Below are positions 44,269-53,769 of a stretch of 64,000 nucleotides of DNA, piece after piece. A program made the translations under genes and the position numbers. The notes below the pieces were generated by a model, which saw only the letters and a list, made by a program, of their open reading frames with translations, searched no databases and had not been told where the DNA came from. Origin of the DNA: Variovorax sp. OV700 (GTDB lineage Bacteria; Pseudomonadota; Gammaproteobacteria; Burkholderiales; Burkholderiaceae_C); NCBI RefSeq assembly GCF_900099805.1, contig NZ_FNDR01000002.1:655243-719242 (forward strand). The letters run 5' to 3'. The stretch's first letter is position 1; every line of letters starts with the position of its first letter.

Positions 44269-45442
44269 TGCCGCCATCGTCTCTTACAGCCGCACGCCCA
44301 TCGGCAAGGCGTTCAGGGGCGCGCTGAATCTCACACACGGCGGCACGCTGGGTGCGCACGTGGTGCGCCATGCGGTCGCGCGCGCTGGCATCGATCCGGC
44401 GGAGGTCGGCGACGTTCTGATGGGCTGCGCCTTCCCGGAGGGAGCCAACGGCTTCAACATCGGGCGCATCAGTGCACTGGCCGCAGGCTTACCCGAAAGC
44501 GTGCCCGGGATGACGGTGAACCGCTACTGCTCCTCAGGACTGCAGAGCATCGCAATTGCAGCCCATGCCATCCAGGTGGGCGCGCTGGACGTCGCGATCG
44601 CCGGCGGCACCGAGTCTGTCAGTTGCGTGCGTGAGCATACAAACCAGCACATGCGCGAAGAGCCATGGCTGGCGGCCCATGCACCCCAGGTGTACTTGCC
44701 CATGCTGGACACTGCGGAGGTAATTCAGCGCCGCTACGAAATCTCGCGAGAACGTCAAGACGCCTACGCTGCGCAAAGCCAACAGCGCTACGCCGCAGCC
44801 TTGCGGGCAGGCATGTTCGACGAGGAGATCGTTCCCATCACCACGACAGCGCTCAGACAAGATCGCGATGGCAAGAGCTGGGAAGAAACAGTCGAACTGA
44901 CCCGCGACGAGGGCGCCCGTCCCAATACAACCGCTGAGACGCTAGCGAACTTGAAGCCCGTGCGCGATGGCGGCACAGTGACTGCGGGCAATGCCAGCCA
45001 ACTCTCGGATGGCGCCGCTGCTTGCTTGGTCATGGATGCCGACATCGCAGCCCGGCGCGGCTTGAAGCCGCTGGGCCTGTTCCGGGGTTTTGCGATCGCG
45101 GGCTGCGCCCCCGACGAGATGGGGATTGGCCCTGTGCCCGCCGTTACCGAACTGCTTCGCAAGACCGGTCTACGGACCGAAGACATCGGGCTGTGGGAAC
45201 TTAACGAAGCCTTCGCAGTGCAGGTGCTCTATTGCGCGGAGAGGCTCTCCATTCCGAATGATCGATTGAACGTCAATGGCGGCGCCATTGCCATCGGCCA
45301 TCCTTTTGGAATGTCCGGTGCCCGCATGACTGGCCATGCCCTGCAGGAAGGACGCCGCCGCGGCGTGAAATTCGTCGTGGTCACCATGTGCATCGGAGGC
45401 GGCATGGGCGCGGCTGGGTTGTTCGAGGTACTGCCGGGCTGA
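44261..45442 (+). CDS. Thiolase (acetyl-CoA acetyltransferase)
   Basis: A thiolase of 393 residues. Cys in [25 protein letters not shown], His in [13 protein letters not shown] and second Cys in [15 protein letters not shown] 44261 overlaps the end of the synthetase gene by 8 bp and has CGGAGA upstream. It is a second thiolase of the regulon, different from the one at 33649-34845, which suggests two cleavage steps or two chain types. Confidence 0.92.
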   Translation: MPDAAIVSYSRTPIGKAFRGALNLTHGGTLGAHVVRHAVARAGIDPAEVGDVLMGCAFPEGANGFNIGRISALAAGLPESVPGMTVNRYCSSGLQSIAIAAHAIQVGALDVAIAGGTESVSCVREHTNQHMREEPWLAAHAPQVYLPMLDTAEVIQRRYEISRERQDAYAAQSQQRYAAALRAGMFDEEIVPITTTALRQDRDGKSWEETVELTRDEGARPNTTAETLANLKPVRDGGTVTAGNASQLSDGAAACLVMDADIAARRGLKPLGLFRGFAIAGCAPDEMGIGPVPAVTELLRKTGLRTEDIGLWELNEAFAVQVLYCAERLSIPNDRLNVNGGAIAIGHPFGMSGARMTGHALQEGRRRGVKFVVVTMCIGGGMGAAGLFEVLPG

Positions 45443-45445
45443 AAG

Positions 45446-45464
45446 AATGGGGGGCATCCCCATT
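45446..45464. terminator. Hairpin between convergent thiolase and tetR genes
   Basis: AATGGGG (45446-45452) pairs exactly with CCCCATT (45458-45464) over GGCAT. It fills the whole gap between the two convergent stop codons and is suited to act in both directions, but there is no T tract. Confidence 0.4.
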
Positions 45465-46127
45465 TCAGGCCTGCTGATCCAGGCCGGCGATGAAGATGCC
45501 AAACACGTCGCGCCCGATTTTGATCGGGTCGTGGCCGATGATGTCCCAAGCATTCTGGCGGTCAGCCATGATCGTCGCCAAGCCATGGCATGCCGTCCAA
45601 ACAGCCAGCGAGGCTGGTCTCACGCGGGAAAGGCTCTTGCCCCGATCGCTCAGATAGTCGCCAACGGCCGTTTCCAATATCCCATAAGAACGAGAGGCTG
45701 CCTGCTCCAGTTCAGGAAAATGTGACTTGGCGGGAATATAGGAACCATACATCACGCGAAACAACGCAGGATGTCCTGTCGAGAAATGCAAATGCGCCAA
45801 CATCACACTGAGAAGTCGCTCGCGTGGATCCGTGACGCCTTTGAGCGCAACAATTCGTTGCTCAAACATCATGCGAAATCCCTGCGCGGCGACCGCTGCC
45901 AAGAAATCTACTTTTGAGGGGAAATGGTGCAAGGGAGCGGTCTGAGAAACTCCTACATCTCTGGCCACCTGCCGCAAACTAAGGGCATCAAAACCTTCCA
46001 AATTCAAAATTTCTATACCACACCGAACAAGTGCTTCACGAAGATTTCCGTGATGATAGCCCCCTCGCTTGGACTCGTCCGTATTCTGGTTTAATTTATC
46101 CACACCCACGACATCCGACGAGCTCAT
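45465..46127 (-). CDS. TetR-family transcriptional regulator
   Basis: A TetR repressor of 220 residues. The HTH is YHHGNLREALVRCGIEILNL, then LSLRQVARDVGVSQTAPLHH and FPSKVDFLAAVA. The C-terminal part has the WHG-type ligand domain (AVWTACHGLATIMADRQ). It is convergent with the acyl-CoA regulon and is the nearest candidate to bind the palindrome at 39164-39178, with an acyl-CoA as likely inducer (inference). Confidence 0.9.
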   Translation of the reverse strand: MSSSDVVGVDKLNQNTDESKRGGYHHGNLREALVRCGIEILNLEGFDALSLRQVARDVGVSQTAPLHHFPSKVDFLAAVAAQGFRMMFEQRIVALKGVTDPRERLLSVMLAHLHFSTGHPALFRVMYGSYIPAKSHFPELEQAASRSYGILETAVGDYLSDRGKSLSRVRPASLAVWTACHGLATIMADRQNAWDIIGHDPIKIGRDVFGIFIAGLDQQA

Positions 46128-46232
46128 TTCGACACTTCCTTGTCCATATAATCAGTGGCAGCTGCCATTTCTTGCCATCTCCGTGAAACTCAAGCTCCAG
46201 TTATTTTTGTGAAAATACAAGGGAGGAGTTTC

Positions 46233-46967
46233 CTAATTTGCAAGACGCCCGCTCGACTGCTTCAGTCTTTCCACCTGGATCGTTCCCACCGAAATTATCC
46301 GAGCAAGCTCACGGCAGTGTTGTGCGATCAATGCCCCGTTACCAGTGATTTTTTCATACTGGCCGTCGATTGAAAGCATCGCGACGCCATGCATCGCACT
46401 CCACACTTTGAAGGTCAACGACTCAATGTCGTGGTCCAGAATTCCCTCCTGAGCGAGGGCTTCCGAGAGCAAGTCCATCAAACTGTGCAGCGCTCTTCTC
46501 GAGTTACCCTCCAGATCGGAATACTCCCGCCTCCGCAAGCTTTTATACGCAAACATTAGGCGGAACAAATCTGGATTTTCAATTGCGAATTCTACGTAAT
46601 TGGAGAATATCAGGTTTATGACGTCTTCCAGCTTTGCAAGCCGTCCTCGCCTACGAAATCTACGCCTCGATAGTTCAAAATGTCCAGCGGCAGCCATTGC
46701 TGCGAGCAAAGAATTTTTGTCTCTGTAGTGATTTCTGATTGCCGCCTGCGAGACCCCTGCGTATTGAGCTACAGCCCTCAACGTAACCCTTTCTATCCCC
46801 TCTTCTCCAAGTATTTTTAATCCGCTTTTAATCAAAGCCTCTCTGAGATTTCCATGATGATACCCTTGCTTCTCGCCAATCTCCGTGCCGACCTCTTCAG
46901 AAGGTTTATTTGAAATTCGTTTCACGAGACTATTTTTTGACAAAAGAGTGCGCAATGGTAACACCAA
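46233..46967 (-). CDS. TetR-family transcriptional regulator (AT-rich paralogue)
   Basis: A TetR protein of up to 244 residues. HTH: QGYHHGNLREALIKSGLKIL, then VTLRAVAQYAGVSQAAIRNH and YRDKNSLLAAMAA. The C-terminal WHG-type end is KVWSAMHGVAMLSIDGQ. Its order matches the TetR at 45465 (both start with YHHGNLREAL), but it is clearly richer in A and T than its neighbours, which suggests separate acquisition. No ATG precedes the HTH. The start must be TTG 46967, the GTG after it, or another rare codon, so the N-terminus is uncertain. Confidence 0.82.
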   Translation of the reverse strand: MVLPLRTLLSKNSLVKRISNKPSEEVGTEIGEKQGYHHGNLREALIKSGLKILGEEGIERVTLRAVAQYAGVSQAAIRNHYRDKNSLLAAMAAAGHFELSRRRFRRRGRLAKLEDVINLIFSNYVEFAIENPDLFRLMFAYKSLRRREYSDLEGNSRRALHSLMDLLSEALAQEGILDHDIESLTFKVWSAMHGVAMLSIDGQYEKITGNGALIAQHCRELARIISVGTIQVERLKQSSGRLAN

Positions 46968-47528
46968 GCGATTTTATGCGTCAAGCTTTCAGCAAGCAGC
47001 TCATCAGGATGGGTTCTGCATTGAATTGAAATATTCCAGGACAATTCAATTACCAGGATGGCAGATCTCCAAAATCGTCCAGCGGACGAGCGGAGTCGCC
47101 GCACATGCCACCAGCGGTGCGATGTCGAGCAGGAGTTCTCTTTTCTGATGAAGCCCTCCTTTGACGAGAGGACGTCGTCCCACGAGGAAGACGACGAGCA
47201 CTTCGATTGCGGGATGTGGGTTGATATGGGCGCGCGGCAGGCCCCCGGGCTGGCATTCTCGCTACGGACTTCGCCAGCCGATCCGGCGCCCAGCTGCCGT
47301 CGCGTCGTGGCGTGCATCGTCCCGTACGGCGGCTTGCCAAGTGTGCGGCTGCACCAACTCCTCCGAGTGGTCGCCGAGCATCCTCGTAAGCAAGCCTTGG
47401 CGGAGCAATCGTGCTGTAAGCTCAAGTACAACGGCTGATACTGACGCATGTCAAGCCAGAATTTGTAGCCCAAGTGCAAATGCCGCAGTTGGCAAGGCCC
47501 ATGGCGCAAGCCCGGACTGCGAAACGGA
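46968..47528. other. 561 bp without a supportable gene
   Basis: Several frames of 60-195 codons cross this stretch on both strands, but none looks like a known family or starts in a usual way. It lies between the AT-rich tetR and the LuxR gene, whose promoter it must contain. The first 100 bp share the AT-rich look of the tetR gene. The rest is GC-rich, so a transfer boundary may lie near 47050. Confidence 0.4.
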
Positions 47529-50168
47529 ATGCGAACCCCAGGTCAAACTCTCTTGTTGAAGGCAAAGCTTGCACTCCCGCCTGCTCAGCCGATGAGCTTG
47601 TCGCGTCCGCGTCTGCTTGATTTGATGTCCGGATCACTGAAGCAGCCGTTGACACTTCTCTGCGCTCCAGCGGGATTCGGCAAGACCACATTGCTCTCGG
47701 CATGGGTCAACGAAGCCGTGGATCGACCAGCTGTGGCATGGCTGGGGTTGGACGAGGACGACAGCGACCCGGTGCGCTTCTTCGACTATCTGCGAGGTGC
47801 CTTGCAAGGCGCCAATGTCGACGTGGGATGCACAGCGACGGCTCCCCTCTCCGGAGCAGGGTCGCCGACCCCGAAGGATCGGATGACATCGTTGCTGGAC
47901 GAGCTCACCGAACTGGACCATCCGGTGGTACTGGTGCTCGACGACTACCAAGCGATCGACAACCCAGAACTCGATGCGGCGCTGACCTTTCTCGTCGAGC
48001 ACCTGCCTGAGCAGTTACGTCTGGTCGTCGCCACCCGCAAAGATCCCCAGTTGCCGCTGTCCCGATGGCGTACGCGGCAATGGGTTGCCGACGTCGGAGT
48101 CGACCAGTTGCGATTCACGCCGGACGAAGCGATGGCATTCTTCGCCCGGAGCATGGGGCTGACACTCGATGCCGAATCGGCTCGGACGCTTGCAGCACGC
48201 ACCGAAGGCTGGGTGGCGGGGCTTCAGATCGCTGCGCTATCGCTGCAGCGGCACATGCAGTCGCACGGGGCGGTGAACCTGGCACAGGTCGCCGCGGCAT
48301 TCAGTGGTGAGCACAGGCATGTGATCGACTACCTGGCAGCCGAGGTCATGCGCCAGCAGCCTCAGGATCTGCAGGACTTCCTGCGAAAAACCTGCATCCT
48401 CGATCGCTTCTCTGCCGATCTTTGCGATGCGGTCACCGAGCGCACCGACAGCCGGCAAATGCTGGTCCGGGTGGAGCGCGCGAACCTTTTCTTGCGGCGG
48501 CTGGATGACCAGGGCCGCTGGTTCCGGTATCACCAGCTCTTGGCAGATTTTCTTCGCGAAGGCCTTGCCGAGTCGGAGAGGATCGAGTTGCACCGTCGAG
48601 CCAGCGCGTGGTTCGAATCTCACGGGATGGGAAAGGACGCGATCAAGCACGCGCTCGCGGCCCGCAGCGACGCGGATGCAGTGCGGCTCTTTCGCAGTCT
48701 CGTGGAGGACATGCTCGCCCGTGGCGAGTTGCCCACGCTGCTGGCATGGCTCGACATGCTGCCGGCATCCCTTGTGCGTCAGCATCAGGACCTTGCCGGG
48801 TATCAGGCGTGGCTTCTGTTCATGAGCGGCCGCACCGTAGAAGCCGAGGAGTACTACGCTCTAACTGGCGCGCCGAATGTGGCGGAAAGCTCCCAGGAAC
48901 ACAAGGGCATCCTGTTTGCACTCCAGGCCTTTCTCGCGATCACGTCGGACAACCCGGCCCGCGCGATCGAGCTGTCGCGCCAAGCGCTGGATCAGTTGGG
49001 AAGCAGCACCTCGTTCTTCCGGGTTTGGGCGCTTTTCTACCAGGGGTTGGGTCTGCTTCGCACCGGCCTGCCGAAGCCAGCCACCGAAATGCTGCGACAG
49101 GCGCTCGAGCTGGGATGGGCCTTCGGGCATCGCATGACGGCGCTTGACGCGCTGGCCCATCTCGCCCCGTTGATGAGCGCGCAGGGCCAATTGCGCGAGG
49201 CGCAGTTGCTCTGCCGCGCGTCGCTGGAGCGCTGTTCGCCATCGGACGAAGCGCAGGCGCCCATCAGCGGCCTCATCCTGATACCGATGGGCATGCTGGC
49301 ATATGAACGAAACGAACTGCATGAGGCGGTCGAGCTGCTTGAGGCGGGTGTGGCGCTGTGCAGGCAGCTTGGCAATCTGTACCACACGCTGGCCGGAGAG
49401 TGCGCCCTCGCCAGGGTCCACCATGCACGCGGTGCGCGCGAGCAGGCGTGGAATGCATTGGCGGCGGCCCAGGATCTGGCGGATCGCTCGCGCAATCCAC
49501 GGCGCCAGCGCATGGTGCGCATCGCCATCGCAGACCTGCAGCTTCGCGAGGGCAACGTCGCCGCGGCGAACCAGACCTTCCAGGAAATTCGCGGCGCGGT
49601 CGAGTCATCGGTCGAGGGACAACTCCTGCACGCTCGCTTGCTGCTCGCGAGCAACCATGCGCTTGCGGCGCTCCGCATGCTCGGCACGGTCGAGGTGTCA
49701 TGTCGCAGCCAAGGGCAAGCCGGCCTGCTCGTCACGGTCCATGTGCTACAGGCGTTGGGGCATCGCGCCAACGGCGGCCGAGGCGCAACGCTCGAACATC
49801 TCGAGAGGGCCGTGTCGTTGGCCGCTTCGGGCGGCTATGTTCGCCCTTTCCTCGACGGGGATGCCGCATTGGCCGGACTGCTGCGCCAAGTGAGCAGCGC
49901 TGCGCCAGCGTTTGTCAGCGGCCTGCTCGAACAGTTCCGCCAGCCGGCGGACGAAGACGTTGTCGAGGCGAATACGGCAGGACTCACCGGGACCCAGCTC
50001 GAGGTGCTACGCCTGGTCAGTCAAGGCCTTGCCAATCAACAGATCGCGACGCAGCTCGTGATCACGTTGGGTACGGCCAAGTGGCACGTCAGCCAGATCT
50101 TCGAGAAGCTCGGCGTGCGCAATCGCGCCCAGGCAATTGCCAAGGCGCGCCAGTCGAAGCTCCTGTAG
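47529..50168 (+). CDS. MalT/LAL-type LuxR-family regulator
   Basis: A large ATP-dependent regulator of 879 residues. Walker A is CAPAGFGKTTLLSAW (about 45-59) and Walker B is VVLVLDDYQ. A STAND-type arm and a long TPR-like helical region follow (about 400-780, with A-rich repeats such as GVALCRQLGNLYHTLAGECA). The C-terminal LuxR HTH is LTGTQLEVLRLVSQGLANQQ, then TLGTAKWHVSQIFEKLGVRN. Such proteins switch genes on when they bind an inducer and ATP. It lies directly before the flavoprotein and TRAP operon on the same strand and probably activates it. Confidence 0.9.
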   Translation: MRTPGQTLLLKAKLALPPAQPMSLSRPRLLDLMSGSLKQPLTLLCAPAGFGKTTLLSAWVNEAVDRPAVAWLGLDEDDSDPVRFFDYLRGALQGANVDVGCTATAPLSGAGSPTPKDRMTSLLDELTELDHPVVLVLDDYQAIDNPELDAALTFLVEHLPEQLRLVVATRKDPQLPLSRWRTRQWVADVGVDQLRFTPDEAMAFFARSMGLTLDAESARTLAARTEGWVAGLQIAALSLQRHMQSHGAVNLAQVAAAFSGEHRHVIDYLAAEVMRQQPQDLQDFLRKTCILDRFSADLCDAVTERTDSRQMLVRVERANLFLRRLDDQGRWFRYHQLLADFLREGLAESERIELHRRASAWFESHGMGKDAIKHALAARSDADAVRLFRSLVEDMLARGELPTLLAWLDMLPASLVRQHQDLAGYQAWLLFMSGRTVEAEEYYALTGAPNVAESSQEHKGILFALQAFLAITSDNPARAIELSRQALDQLGSSTSFFRVWALFYQGLGLLRTGLPKPATEMLRQALELGWAFGHRMTALDALAHLAPLMSAQGQLREAQLLCRASLERCSPSDEAQAPISGLILIPMGMLAYERNELHEAVELLEAGVALCRQLGNLYHTLAGECALARVHHARGAREQAWNALAAAQDLADRSRNPRRQRMVRIAIADLQLREGNVAAANQTFQEIRGAVESSVEGQLLHARLLLASNHALAALRMLGTVEVSCRSQGQAGLLVTVHVLQALGHRANGGRGATLEHLERAVSLAASGGYVRPFLDGDAALAGLLRQVSSAAPAFVSGLLEQFRQPADEDVVEANTAGLTGTQLEVLRLVSQGLANQQIATQLVITLGTAKWHVSQIFEKLGVRNRAQAIAKARQSKLL

Positions 50169-50295
50169 GTGTTTACCCGCCACGGGGCATCCAACCTATC
50201 TTTCGGCAGGTGGCGGATAGGCGAGATTTCGCTGCCGGATCACTAAATTCTGCTCTCGCGACGACGGTGGGTCGTTGCAAGAACAGGAGATGCGG

Positions 50296-52056
50296 ATGTC
50301 AGAGCCCTTGGCAAGCGAGACGCGCGGCGATGTCGAGTCGCTGCAGTGCGACTTGCTCGTGGTCGGCTCCGGTGCCTCGGGCCTGGCGGCGGCCGTGACG
50401 GCCGCGTGGCATGGCCTCAAGGTGGTGGTGGTGGAAAAGGAAGCCGTCTTCGGCGGGGCCACAGCCTGGTCGGGCGGTTGGATGTGGGTTCCTGGCAATC
50501 CACTCGCCCAGCGTGCTGGTATCCATGAAGACCCGCAGCAGCCGCGAACCTATCTCCGAAATGAGTTGGGCGCGCGATATGACGCCGCGCGGATCGATGC
50601 GTTCCTCGACAACTGCCCGCGCATGGTCGCCTTTTTCGAGGAACACACCGACCTGAAGTTCGTCGATGGGAACGCCATTCCCGACATCCACGGGAGCGTG
50701 GCAGGCGCCGGCACACAAGGCCACCAAGTCATTGCCGCACCCTACGACGGCCGCGAACTCGGTCCATTGGTGGAACGCCTTCGCAAGACGATGCGCGAAA
50801 CCTCGTTCATGGGCATGCCGATCATGGCGGGCGCCGACCTCGCGGCCTTCCTGAACATGACACGTTCGCTGAAGTCGCTGCTCCACGTGACCACGCGCTT
50901 CATCCGGCACCTGATGGACCTGGCGCTGTATGGACGTGCGATGCAATTGGTCAATGGCGTCGCACTCATCGGCCGGCTGGCGAAGTCCGCCGAGAAACTG
51001 GGCGTGACACTCATCGAGTCGGCGCCTGCAAAGCGCTTGATCGTGGAGAACCGCGCCGTGCGCGGTGCCGTCGTGGCCTCGGCACAAGGCGATATCGAGA
51101 TTCGCGCGGCCAAAGGCGTGGTCCTCGCGGCAGGCGGATTCCCGCATGATGCGAACCGCCGAAAGGCGCTATTCCCTCGCACACCGACCGGCGAAGAGCA
51201 TCTCGCGCTGCCGCCCGCCGCGTGCGCTGGTGACGGCATCAGCCTCGGCGAATCGGCAGGCGGTTGCCTGGTGACGGATCTCGCCTCACCTGTGGCATGG
51301 GCGCCGGTCTCGCGGGTTCGACACGGCGATGGCAGCGTCGGGCACTTCCCGCACATCATTGATCGGGCCAAGCCTGGGCTGATTGGTGTGCTGTCCGATG
51401 GGAAGCGGTTCGTCAACGAAGCCGACGGCTACTACGACTACACCGCTGCCATGGTCGCGAAAGTGCCCGAAGGTCAGGACGTGGTGTCCTGGCTCATATG
51501 CGATCACCGCTTTCAGAGACGCTATGGCCTCGGCCATGCACGGCCGTTTCCGATTCCCGTCGGACCTTCCATCCGAAGCGGCTATCTCCAGCGAGCCGAC
51601 AGCCTCGAGGACCTTGCCAAGCGCTGCGGCATCGACGCCGCGGGCCTCGTCGAAACCGTCGGGCGCTACAACAAGCACGCGCGCCGGGGCGAGGATCCGG
51701 AATTTGGCCGTGGCTCCACGCCCTACAACCGCAAGCAGGGGGATCCGCAGCACGCGGGGCCGAACCCGTGCGTGGCACCGATCGAGCAAAGACCGTTCTA
51801 TGCCGTGAAGGTGCTGCCCGGCAGTTTCGGAACCTTCGCCGGCCTCAAAACGAATGGCGCAGCCCAGGTGCTCGACCGAAGCGACAGGCCGATCGCCGGC
51901 CTGTACGCAGTCGGGACGGATATGGCCAGCGTGATGGGCGGCTACTACCCGTCCGGCGGCATCAATCTCGGCCCCGCCATGACCTTCGGATACATCGCGG
52001 GCCGCCACGCAGCGGGTTTCGAACTTTCGCAACACAGCATCAGGAACAGCCATTGA
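50296..52056 (+). CDS. FAD-dependent dehydrogenase, 3-ketosteroid-delta1-dehydrogenase/fumarate reductase type
   Basis: A flavoprotein of 586 residues. FAD-binding GxGxxG is in LLVVGSGASGLAAAVTAAWH, followed by VVVEKEAVFGGATAWSGGWM. The C-terminal GGYYPSGGINLGPAMTFGYI is the closing motif of KSTD-like and FccA-like enzymes. ATG 50296 is chosen because AGGAG lies 6 bp upstream. It could desaturate a cyclic ketone or reduce an enone, and no other steroid genes are present. It overlaps the SDR gene (TTGA). Confidence 0.88.
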   Translation: MSEPLASETRGDVESLQCDLLVVGSGASGLAAAVTAAWHGLKVVVVEKEAVFGGATAWSGGWMWVPGNPLAQRAGIHEDPQQPRTYLRNELGARYDAARIDAFLDNCPRMVAFFEEHTDLKFVDGNAIPDIHGSVAGAGTQGHQVIAAPYDGRELGPLVERLRKTMRETSFMGMPIMAGADLAAFLNMTRSLKSLLHVTTRFIRHLMDLALYGRAMQLVNGVALIGRLAKSAEKLGVTLIESAPAKRLIVENRAVRGAVVASAQGDIEIRAAKGVVLAAGGFPHDANRRKALFPRTPTGEEHLALPPAACAGDGISLGESAGGCLVTDLASPVAWAPVSRVRHGDGSVGHFPHIIDRAKPGLIGVLSDGKRFVNEADGYYDYTAAMVAKVPEGQDVVSWLICDHRFQRRYGLGHARPFPIPVGPSIRSGYLQRADSLEDLAKRCGIDAAGLVETVGRYNKHARRGEDPEFGRGSTPYNRKQGDPQHAGPNPCVAPIEQRPFYAVKVLPGSFGTFAGLKTNGAAQVLDRSDRPIAGLYAVGTDMASVMGGYYPSGGINLGPAMTFGYIAGRHAAGFELSQHSIRNSH

Positions 52057-52796
52057 CCACGACAAATCATCCAATTCAGACCGCTATCGTCACGGGTGGC
52101 GCCCGCGGGCTCGGGCTCGGCATCGCCAAGCGATTGGCCTCGGAAGGACGCAGGATCATTCTGTGGGATCTGGATTTCGAGAACTTCGCCACGTCCCAAG
52201 CCGGCTTCAAACCTTTGTTGATGCAGCAGGTCAATGTGGCCGATCTACCGTCCGTCTCGAAGGCCTTCAACGAGGCCCTGTTGGCGGCCGGGCGCGTCGA
52301 TATCCTGATCAACAATGCGGGCATCAATGGTCCCATCGCTCCGACCTGGGAGTACCCCGTCGACCAGTGGCAGCGCGTGCTCGATATCGACCTGACCGGT
52401 GTCTTCAACTGCTGTCGAACGGCGATACCGCACTTGATCGCGAACGGCTACGGCCGCATCGTCAATGTCGCATCGGTCGCCGGCAAAGAAGGCAATCCGA
52501 ACGGAAGCGCCTATGCCGCAGCCAAGGGTGGCGTGATTGCCTATACGAAATCGATTGCGAAGGAACTCGCGCAATCCGGTGTGCTGGTCAACTGCGTGGC
52601 GCCGACGATGGCCGAGACCGACCTGCTCAAGCAGATGACGCCCGAGTTCATCGCATCGATCAAGGCGAAGATTCCGATGCGGCGGCTCATGGAAGTCGAG
52701 GAACTCGCGGCGATGGTCGCGTGGATCGCGAGCGCGGATTGCAGCTTCACAACCGGCTTCACCTTCGACCTGACCGGTGGGCGAGCAACCTATTGA
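52053..52796 (+). CDS. Short-chain dehydrogenase (FabG-like)
   Basis: An SDR of 247 residues with the full set of motifs: AIVTGGARGLGLGIAKRL, NNAGINGPI, Ser in NVASVAGKEGNP, and Tyr-Lys in SAYAAAKGGVIAY. The start is TTG 52053, whose last two bases with the next A form the TGA stop of the flavoprotein gene. No ATG fits the domain start. The tight coupling suggests that both enzymes act on the same cyclic or sugar-like substrate. Confidence 0.85.
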   Translation: MTTTNHPIQTAIVTGGARGLGLGIAKRLASEGRRIILWDLDFENFATSQAGFKPLLMQQVNVADLPSVSKAFNEALLAAGRVDILINNAGINGPIAPTWEYPVDQWQRVLDIDLTGVFNCCRTAIPHLIANGYGRIVNVASVAGKEGNPNGSAYAAAKGGVIAYTKSIAKELAQSGVLVNCVAPTMAETDLLKQMTPEFIASIKAKIPMRRLMEVEELAAMVAWIASADCSFTTGFTFDLTGGRATY

Positions 52797-52859
52797 CACG
52801 CATAGGCGCCACTCCGAGCGAGTCAGGCTCGCGCAGTCGCCCCAACTCTCCCATCAGCC

Positions 52860-53735
52860 ATGATCAATGAAACCCAACTTAATCACGTCTCTCTGGCCAA
52901 CCTCACGGTTGGCCGCACTACTCAAACCGAACTGATTCGGGCGGCAGCCGAGGCGGGCTTCGGCAAGGTCGGCTTGTTGCTCATGACCGCGACCGCACAG
53001 CCGCTGCAGCATGAAGTCATCGGCCGGCCCGATGTGATCCGAGAGATCAAGGCCGCCTCCCGGGACACAGGTGTCGGCGTCTTCGACGTCGAGGCCTTCG
53101 TTCTGTCCCCGCAAACGGATGTCGAGCGTTTCAGGCCTGCGTTGGAACTCGGGGCCGAACTTGGCGCAACGCACATCTCTTCGATCGGCACAGAGTTCGC
53201 GGACAACGCGACCTTCTTGTCGAGAGAACAGCGCATCGACTTGTTCGGACGCCTGTGCGACGAGGCTGCTCAATTTGGACTCACTGTCGGCGTCGAATTC
53301 ATGATGTATCGCGACATTCAAACTTGGCGCGATGCCCTGCAGATGATCGACGCGTCGGGACGTGCGAATGCCGGCCTGATCCTGGACGTCTTGCACTTCT
53401 TCCGCGCCGGTGCGGCACCGTCCGATTTGCTTCAGATGCCGGCGGAAAGAATCGCCTACGCGCAGCTGTCCGACTGCGTTGCAACGGCCTTGCCACCGGA
53501 GAAGCTCGCCGCGGAAGCGCGCGGCTCCCGGCTGCACCTTGGCGAAGGCGCAATACCGCTGCAACAAATACTCGATCTGCTTCCGGCCGGCCTTCAGTTG
53601 GTCATCGAGACACCCATAGCGACCGAAGCCGGTTTTTCGCCGCTTCAGCGAGCTAGGTCGGCGGCCCAGCACACGACGGACTTCTTCCAGTCGTATGCCT
53701 GCGCACCGCGTGTGCAGATCGCACCGCATTCATGA
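52860..53735 (+). CDS. Sugar phosphate isomerase/epimerase-like TIM-barrel protein
   Basis: A xylose-isomerase-like TIM barrel (AP-endonuclease 2 family), 291 residues. The barrel strands carry probable metal ligands: VGVEFMMYRD (Glu), GLILDVLHFFRAG (Asp, His), YAQLSDCV (Asp) and VIETPIATEAG (Glu). The role is inferred only: isomerisation, epimerisation or dehydration of a hydroxy-keto compound. It lies between the SDR and the TRAP genes. Confidence 0.82.
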   Translation: MINETQLNHVSLANLTVGRTTQTELIRAAAEAGFGKVGLLLMTATAQPLQHEVIGRPDVIREIKAASRDTGVGVFDVEAFVLSPQTDVERFRPALELGAELGATHISSIGTEFADNATFLSREQRIDLFGRLCDEAAQFGLTVGVEFMMYRDIQTWRDALQMIDASGRANAGLILDVLHFFRAGAAPSDLLQMPAERIAYAQLSDCVATALPPEKLAAEARGSRLHLGEGAIPLQQILDLLPAGLQLVIETPIATEAGFSPLQRARSAAQHTTDFFQSYACAPRVQIAPHS

Positions 53736-53769
53736 ATCAATCCAAGCACTTAACGCACCGGAGACAATG

